DNA from: Oxytricha trifallax
Taxonomy: Eukaryota > Ciliophora > Spirotrichea > Sporadotrichida > Oxytrichidae
Length of the DNA stretch: 64,000 nt
Assembly (NCBI GenBank): GCA_000711775.1
Contig: ARYC01017706.1
Location: 62,001 to 126,000, forward strand
Direction of reading: 5' to 3'
The first letter of the stretch is position 1. Each line of letters opens with the position of its first letter. The notes below the pieces were generated by a model, which was given only the letters and a program-made list of their open reading frames with translations, did no database searches and was not told the origin of the DNA. The position numbers were made by a program, and so were the translations under genes. Shown one piece after another: positions 21,501 through 30,500 of this stretch.

Positions 21501-24500
21501 TTCCTATAGAGTTGGTTAGAATGTAACATGAAACTTACTGTAACAGAATGAACCGTTATCTCTATAATCATCAGGACATACTGTAAGGCAATCGTTGGAA
21601 TCAATTTGTATGAAGTTGTCAGTAACATCTCAAACACATCCATCAACTATAATGTCGTTACCGGAACTAGTGCAAGAGAGACACTGATCCATACAATCGG
21701 CACATACACCACCATCGTTTCCGTATTGATCAGCTGGACAGGCACCACATGTATCGTCAGTTTTAGGAAGTCTCCTTCTGCACACATGGTACATGTATCT
21801 GCATCTGTTGCGTCATAACCAGCACAGCTTGGCCCTTAGAGAGCACTAGAACCGTGGACTTAAGCAGCGCCGGAGGAATGGTCTCATGCACGTTGACTCC
21901 ATTAGCAGCCTGCGCATCTCTAATAAAATGCAATTTAATAATAAATATATATATTTAATTAGAAAAGTGGGCTGCTTAGGACCCTGCCTGCCCACCTCCC
22001 ACCTCCCACCTGCCCACTAAATATAATTATATTATTAATTAATTTAATAGATTTTAAATTTAAATTAGCATTAGGCACACTCCTATTACATGGCAGTTAA
22101 TAATACTAATATATTTAGAATTAAGATTAATTTCTCAAATTTCCTATTTTAATCTATTTTATCAATATTAATTTTCTTTATATTTGTTTTGATTATTGGA
22201 GTCATACTCTTTGGAAAAGATGGGGATAATTAATATATAATATGTTCTGATAGAATATGTTATTTCGTAGTCAAATGACTATAAAATTTATCTTCATAAC
22301 ATAATAAATTAAAAGATGAAAGATCTAAGTTACTGATGAAAAACATTAACAATTTTCAAACTGGAGAGGAGTTATCTCTCTAAATCAGATATTTCTTGTA
22401 ATTAATTGAGACTAAGAATCAAAATCGGAAAAATGCAATTATCTTGAAATTTTTATTAATTTTTAAGCTAGAAATACATATTTGATAGATAATTAACTTA
22501 AAGTATTTATGGTTCTCATTATAAATTTAAATGAAAGGGTATATACATCAACATGAAGAAAATTGTAGCACAATAGAATGTAATCTGAAAGCATACTAAA
22601 TATAATTATTTAGAGATCTAATTAACATATAATAATAAACATTAGATATGTTTATTTAAAATACAAAAACAGTCAGTACTAACAAAATAAGACAGGGAAT
22701 CTTGCTCAAGATAAATCAAAATTAGTATTTATATTTGTGCTATATATTAATGAATTTTTAAGATAGAAGAATGCAGATGATTAATATTCACAATAGAGAT
22801 TAATATTTATATCTCCACGCTCAATGCATGTTTAAAGAGGGGCTGAAGAGATTCCCTAGTTGTACTGCCCTCTAGATCCAATACGCTAAAAAATCTAAAA
22901 GAATTAAAAAAATTTTTAATTTAAGCAATTATAGCAATTTACCTAAAATTTGTTTATAAATTTAAGCTTTTTTCTTAACGGAGACTTTAAGCAAGAAAAA
23001 AGAGGGATTAATGGAATTCTCTAAAGCTATGCAATTTAATCCAAGCTTTGATGAGGAATTCATTATCTAAACTTTTTAATGTTGAATTTAATTGATAAAT
23101 AAACAAGGAATACCAGAAATTAAAGCAATAGTTTTGAATATAGATTCTTTTAATTTGAATAAGTATAACTAAAGATGAGTGAAGACTTTGGAGATGGAGA
23201 TGACCATCACGATGCAGGAGGTCAAAGTTTAGACATAGTAGGAAAGTTGGCTTACGAATCTAGTCTGAGACAGTTTCAATAAAACATTGAGAGATCTGGC
23301 AAAATTCACTATGAGTTTTGGAATTTACTGGGGGAAGATAGACCTGACATGAGAAAACTTAACTATCATTTATTCAGTTTAATAATGCATAGATAAAAGA
23401 AATTTTTAGTCTAAATAAATTCCAAAAATATCAGGGTTCAAGAATCAACAGCTCAATCGCAGCTGTGGAATCATATTGGAATCAATTACAAAAGTTAAAT
23501 GCAGATTAACCAGAAGCCCTAAAACTTTACTCTAAATTCTTAATCGATATCTTGAATGATAAAGAGGGCGGTTAGGAGCTCTTAATGAGAGCTAAGAATG
23601 CAATGTAAAACAAGAAAAACCATTTTGATTCTGGAAATAATTCTCAATATAAAAAATTTTGGAATTTAATTTTTGTCTTATATGAAATGAGACTGAACAC
23701 GAGATTAATTCACAGAGCATGAATGGTTGTGCATGTATTTATGCATTAGGGAATAATGAGAATTTAGGTTTAATTAATCAATGCAACACTGCAGCTGTTA
23801 AAATGTTTGGTTTTAGCATGAGTGAGATAACTAATCATCACGTTGAAAAATTTATGCCTGATATTTACACGAAGTATCATAAGAAAATTATGCAGGATGC
23901 AATGTAACGAGGATCTGAAAACATAAGCAAAAAAGAGAGAATGGTATTTGGAAGGCATAAATCTGGATTTGTATTTCCAGTATGGCTTCAAATAAAGCTC
24001 ATCGAATCAATCAAAACCCCAAAACCCCTTAATGAGGTTTATAAGTGCTTTGATTTGTAGGGAATTTGTTCGGGGTTGGGGTTATTTAATAAATGCGAGA
24101 CAAAAATAGCAAGCTATTGGGTATATTTATGATGAAGAGTATATAGATTTAGTGTTTAAACTGCGATATGGATGTGATATATACAGTGAATAAGTCAAAC
24201 CTGTACTTAATTATAAGTCAATTGCACTGCTCTTAAAGAGAAGTCCTTCAACTGTTCGCTCCCACTGCCTTATAGCTGTATAACTAAAGCAATAATAGCT
24301 GAATTCAATGCCTTAGAGAAAGTCAAAGTTTCAATAGAAGCATAATGACTATCTTATTAATGAAAAAACTTTGAAGTATTGGGCTCACTTCTCTCTTGAC
24401 CAACGAGCTATTATGTTTCACCGCCAGTTCCCTGAGTTGAAGATCTCTGCATAGTCTGTTGCTAACATTTATAACGAAATGGTATCTCTTACAAAGGTGT

Positions 24501-27500
24501 GAATCGTATCAAGAGAGTGATTGATTTCACTCTGCCATTTTACAATAATAACTTAAATTATATTTATAATAAAATGCTGAGAGCCTACTAGAATAATATT
24601 AAGTTTATACATGCTGACGAGGCTGAGTTTACCTTCAACACTTTCATCTAGAAGTCTTGGTATAAGAGGCATAGTAATATAGAAGTATATGACTAGAAAG
24701 TCAAGGTATAAACGATGGCAATTCTTGGAGGAATTAGTAAAAATACTAGTTTAGAAACTTATGTTATTCATCCTCGCTCTATTAAGACAGAGCAGTATAT
24801 AAAGTTCTTAGAACAGCTGAGAGAGAAGTACCCTGAATAAGAGATAATACTGTTTGTTGATAATATTTCTGTTCATAAGACTAAAGAAACAAGGAAGAGT
24901 AATGAACAACTTAGAATAACGCCAGTGTTCAACGTACCTTACAGTCCATAGTTTAATGGAATTGAGTTCTACCGGGGTATATTAAAAGGCCATTACAAGA
25001 AACTGCTGCTCTACCACTTGATGCATGACCTACCTATCAATACAGTTGACTTTATTAAAAGCTCAGCGAAAAGAGTAGATAATTAATTGGCTTAAAAGTG
25101 TGCTAAAGAAGGGAGAGTGAATGTATATAAATAAGTTTTGTAGTTAAGTTAATGAATATATAAGTCACATTAAAAATTCTTAGAGGGAGCTGGCTTCTCT
25201 TTCTTTACTGCTTCTTGCTTCCCTCCTCCTAAGTTTCTTCTCTTGCTGCCAGCTCCAGCATCTATGTTCATTGACTCTGGAGGCTAATATTTGAATAAAG
25301 TCTCTTGTAACTTCATACATTGTCTGCGACTTTCGCTCTCTGTGAAGCTTGCTCTATTCCTTCATCAAGAAGATGCCAGTTCCAGAATTTCTAAAGAGTT
25401 AAGATACAAATCTTACTAGAAATATAAGGGTGCTTCTGCAGCTCTGATAGCCAGCTCTCACTTATCTTGATCCCTTGTTTATCCTTATCTTCTGAAGAGA
25501 TGCTGTACCTTTTCTTATGAGATTCTTGAAAAATTTCTTTCAAGTAATCACCTTATATTGTTGCAAGTATGCCAAAGAAATAGTTTCTTTCAGGAAGTTT
25601 ATTTGACAACTGCTTCTTAGAAGGCAGGTACTGCGAAACCTCTGGGTCATTCATAGCACCATCATATAAGTTAGTCACAGAGATTTCTGGATAGTTTGGA
25701 ATCTCTGCAAACTTCACATCTTAAGTTTTCAAAGCTTTCTTCTCTTCGCAGAGTATTGCTCTTAAAAATTAAATTTTAGTACCTTCCATCGTTGGTAGGA
25801 ACAAACCAACTACATAATAAAGATTAGCAACTATGAGTTTATTACCTTGCTGCACCAGATAGCGATGCAAATCCTCCTTGCTTCTAAATCTTGAATCAAT
25901 TCTTGTGCTTGCACTCTTTTCATTGCATCATTCATTGACTCCATCTTGTTTACAGATCTAAGAAATGATATACAAATTTAAGTTTATTGATTTCAATTAT
26001 ATACCTCTGTAAAACTTACTATTAAATATGGACATCCTATAGGAGGCAACCTCTAAGAAGGATATGGAGAAGGTTTTGAAAACTGGTTTCAAACTTGAGA
26101 GATTGATATCAATTTCTACTGTTATAGTTCCATATTTTTAAATTTAAATTGGTACGTACTTAATTAGGAGCACCTCCTAAAATGCTAGTACTTAATTAGG
26201 AGCATTAATTAAAGCTAGTACTTAATTAGGAGCACCCTAATTTAAATCATAAAATGACAAAATACCTCCTAAAACGGTACGTACTTAATTAGGAGCACCT
26301 CCTAAATTGGTAAGTGCTATAATCAACTTATTATTGAAAGTTAAAATGGTTACTTTCTCACCTATATTTAGAGCTGGTTCGTCTCTTAGCACTCTTATAT
26401 CTTCTCTAACACCCTTAAAACCTCCCTTGAAACTTATAGGCTTGGAAAGCTCTCATATAAGCTCTCAGTTATAGAGTCAGTTTATAATTTTAAATTCAAA
26501 TTTAAATATGAGCGCTAACCATTAAGAAAAACAACAGCACTTCCATCAAACTAAATGAAACTTACCTTTAGCAGCAATAAAAAGTGTGATAGCTGTGAGA
26601 TGAACTCTCATAAGAACTAACAGAGCTATCACTTGAGGTCTATGTTATTAAAATAGAAATTTAATAGAAAATAAATGGCAAACAAGTGTGTTGGAGACAG
26701 AGAGGAGGAGAAAGGTATTAATGAAATGGCTATACAAACTTAAGAAGTAGAAGTATACTTTTTTAAGTAGTGTGAGAGAGACTTCGCTCATAAATCAAGC
26801 TGGTATAGGCATATGAAAGAGCATAGAGAAGCCAAGCCAACTGTATACTTAAAGCACGATAAAATCGACGGAAAGTATGATTGCTTCGAGTGCCATAAGC
26901 AGTATGCTCATACTAGAGATTTAAGGAAGCATCTTTTAAAAGCTCACAAGAAAGATTTAGAGATTGAAAAGCATGAAGATGAATTGAAGCTACTAAACAA
27001 AAGAAAAGCAAGAGAATCTTCGAAACTTGTAGAGCTTGAACAAGCTAGTGAATCAGAATATGTGAGGAAATCACGCAACTTACTAGCATCCGAAATCACA
27101 AAGATCATGATTAAAATTCAATATAAAAAGATTCCTGTTCTTGCCTAAATTGACCTAGGCACTTCACTTTAAAGCTACCTTATATTAGATGACTCCTTTG
27201 ATAAGAAAGTTAACAATGATCATCAATACGCATACAAGGTGTATCCCTTCAACTATCTCTTAAGTTATGATAAATACTATAGATGGAGTTTACAAATGAG
27301 TATCAAGTACTCACTCAAGCAAAGTTCAAAGAGTGTAGCTACTTAATAAAGTTAGATGCTGTTCTCCTTGCCAAGGATCATGTTGCTTTCAGACTCCCAC
27401 TCTATGAAATGACCCTAAGAGATTTCATTACAGATCAAAGAGATCATAAGTAGCTTGGATAAATAGCAACTCAGACCATACAAGGTATAAAAGGGCTTCA

Positions 27501-30500
27501 CAAGTTAGGGTTTGTTCACAGAGATTTGAAGCCAGAAAATATAATGATAAACTTCTCACCAGTAAGAGTAGCAATAATCAGGGGGGGGTCTAAGTCGGTG
27601 CAAAAATTTTTTCAAAATCCTAAGTCGGTGCAAATTTTTTTTTCCTCAAAAACATCAAAATCCCTAAGTCGGTGCATGATCAATTTTTGACATTATTGAT
27701 ATATTTTATCATCCTACCCCACATAAAAAGTATCATTATTAACTAAAATTTATGTCTCAGTTTCTGAATCGAACTCATTCATTAGATTTCGATCATAGGA
27801 CACTTATAATATTATTACAAAAATATATTTTTCTCTGTGATAGATATTTGTTGAAGTAAAATAAAAAAATAATATTTCATATTTTAATATCTAATTAGTC
27901 AGTACAACAAAACTGGGGATTAAAAACATCATTATTATTCGATAATTTAATGATGTCTGGCCTTATTATAAAATCATTGACTCAATTATTTGTCTCTTTT
28001 ATAAAAGGCAAATAATTGAGTCAATGGTTTTATAATAAGGCCAGACATCATTAAATTATCGAATAATAATGATGTTTTTAATCCCCAGTTTTGTTGTACT
28101 GACTAATTAGATGTTAAAATATGAAATATTATTTTTTTATTTTACTTAAACAAATATCTATCACAGAGAAAAATATATTTTTGTAATAATATTATAAGTG
28201 TCCTATGATCGAAATCTAATGAATGAGTTCGATTCAGAAACTGAGACATAAATTTTAGTTAATAATGATACTTTTTATGTGGGGTAGGATGATAAAATAT
28301 ATCAATAATGTCAAAAATTGATCATTCACCAACTTAGGAATTTTGATGTTTTTGAGAAAAAAAATTTTGCACCGACTTAGGATTTTGAAAAAAATTTTGC
28401 ACCGACTTAGACCCCCTCCCCCAATAATCGATTTCAATAGAGCATAAAGAGTGGAAGTATCAAGGCTTGGAACTGTAATGGGAACTCAAGGGTACTATCC
28501 AGAAAGAGAAGACTGGAGAGATGGTGACTTTTAGTGGGATGTGTGGGCTTTAGCAGCAATAATAATAGAGTGCGATATGCCTCGAAACGATTACTACTCT
28601 ACAAGGTGTGAGAAGGATGCTAAACAAAGAATAAAGCAATTTATTGACAGAACAAGATATCTCAATCAATGAAATAAATGGCAGAGTCAATAATAATAAA
28701 ACCAAACTCAAGATCAGACATATCAATAGAGCAGATAGAGTTGTGGGTAAGTAAGATAAACTTCAGACCTTTACCACATGATCCTAAGGTGCATTTTGAG
28801 TGATTAAATTAAATACATTTACTATAAATTTCACATTAAAACCTATTAATAACCCCAACCCCTAACAAATTCCCTAAAAATCAAAGCACTTATAAACCTC
28901 ATTAAGGGGTTTTGGGGTTTTGAATGTCTAACGGACTGCAATTTGTAGCTATATTTTAAGTTGATAAAAAGTTAATGAACTCTGATGTGGGATATATTTT
29001 ACTAAACAAGGAGAAGAAAATTGTTACTTTATCCGCAGCTTGTATGAAAATCTTTGACTACGATTAGTCTATAAATTTTTAAGATTTTTATATTTAGTCT
29101 AAGCTAAGGAAGTTTGCCACATCTGGTCAAGAGATTACTAAATTTGCACCAGAACTCTTTTCATCAAAATCTAACGACCAAGCTTTAAGTTCTAAGCACG
29201 GATTAAACTTGAATTTCTTTGTACCTGAAATGGATAAGAATAATAGAACAGGAGGAGGCACTTCAAGAACAAATAAATACTCAGAAAATATCACAGAAGA
29301 TAACAGTATTCATACATAGCATTCAAAGTTGAAGTACAAAAATTAAGTTAGCTTTAGTCAGTCCTCTATGAAAAGATTGACATTGAGTTGCTAGCTTCAA
29401 CAAATCAATATGTGTGAGTATGATGAAATAGGGTGGTACCTGAAGATATCTCATCCACAAGATGTAATCCAGTAAGATAAGATAACAAAAGGCAGAGACA
29501 AAATTAAACAGGGAAAACTTAAGCAGCCTCTCTTTTAGTTCAGGTACGATCTAGTCACTGGTAAATTTGTCAGAGAACTAAAAGATTCTATTGCTTAGGA
29601 TTGTATGAAAAACCCTCAATTTTCTAAGGGATATTATCAATCTATGGTATCCGACTACTAAATTATATTAGATAAGAAAATTCATAACGAAAATAAAGCA
29701 ATCTAGATTAAGAATTTACCTGGTGATAATGAAGTAAACATAAGAATGGTTTTAAGTTTTATATATGATAAGAATTTGTTTTAGTTGACCCTGCAGACAT
29801 ATTGCTTAATGATAAACTTAAATTACCAATTGACAGACATTCTTTAGACATTTTAGAGTAAAAGAAGATATGGGGAACAAAAATTCACACTTACAGGTTA
29901 TAAAATGGAAAATTTGTGCACAAAGACTCAGAGGAAGAACAAAAGAGAATGTTAGAGTTTGAAAGAGAAAAGAACAAGCAATTGAAGTAAGAAGAAGTTT
30001 CATCGTAAAATATCACAGTCTTTAAGAATAACCTTAAATCTCGAAAAAATTTGCAAAACGCTTTGAATGAGCAGAAGACTCCTCTAGCTTTAAGGAATCT
30101 GCAAATAGTCATGAATTTAATTATTATTGGAATATTCACTCTGGGAATTGCAGAATTTGTTTCAAACAATATTTAGTACGATCAAATTAATGAGAACTTT
30201 TCCTTATTAAATTTTAACTTTCACACCATAGAGCAATCATATACAAGAATTGCAGAATTCCAAAGAATAGCTTATGATGTGAGGTCAATAATTTATATCA
30301 ATGAAAAGAAATAGAATTTGACCAAGTAATTCACAACAAAGCCCGATTTTATATAGTATCTACTTTTGGATATTGAAAGTGCACTTGATAACATTTATAC
30401 ACTTCAAGCTTAAATTATGCTTGCTCCAACTTCTGGATAAGCAGAATAAGTTGCACTACTTGATACTCAAAGTGTAAACTTAGCTTTCTTAACTCAAGAT

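Larger units (their letters stand above)
21042..22204. other. 1.16-kb IES of PAS-C occupied by a foldback element (pointer TTTGATT)
   Basis: TTTGATT at 21042-21048 and 22198-22204. Joining reads GVPLIIGVILFGKD, matching PAS-B GIPLIFALIVFKKD. Nearly all of the removed segment is the inverted-repeat element at 21088-22166. Confidence 0.85.
24012..28922 (+). mobile_element. Telomere-bearing element (TBE family DNA transposon), 4911 bp, target duplication AAT
   Basis: The ends are the telomere-like 17-mer CAAAACCCCAAAACCCC and its complement, within about 76-bp inverted repeats (24012-24087 and 28847-28922, about three mismatches). AAT is duplicated at 24009-24011 and 28923-28925, fitting the known ANT target of TBEs. 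Three coding regions are present in the known TBE order: 42-kDa transposase (+), 22-kDa protein (-) and 57-kDa zinc-finger/kinase protein (+). Without an 842-bp nested insertion plus its 8-bp duplication the element is about 4.06 kb, the usual TBE size. A few single-base frame breaks suggest an ageing copy. It interrupts the PAS domain of PAS-C. TBE transposases are known to take part in germline DNA elimination in Oxytricha. Confidence 0.97.

Noticed and set aside
21606-21818. 70-codon + strand gene in the foldback centre
   Set aside because: The opposite strand has the periodic cysteines of a known repeat type; the + frame is its shadow.
24012-24028. C4A4 repeats as a chromosome end
   Set aside because: The complement occurs at 28906-28922 with an AAT duplication outside both, and coding sequence continues on both sides, so these are TBE ends, not telomeres.
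27580-28421. Large hairpin as a terminator or CRISPR-like array
   Set aside because: It has an 8-bp target duplication and interrupts a kinase frame; subterminal repeats are too few and too unlike spacer-repeat structure. The organism is a eukaryote.
29818-30169. Overlapping minus-strand reading frames
   Set aside because: Antisense shadows of the conserved PAS-C region; no codon or homology support.
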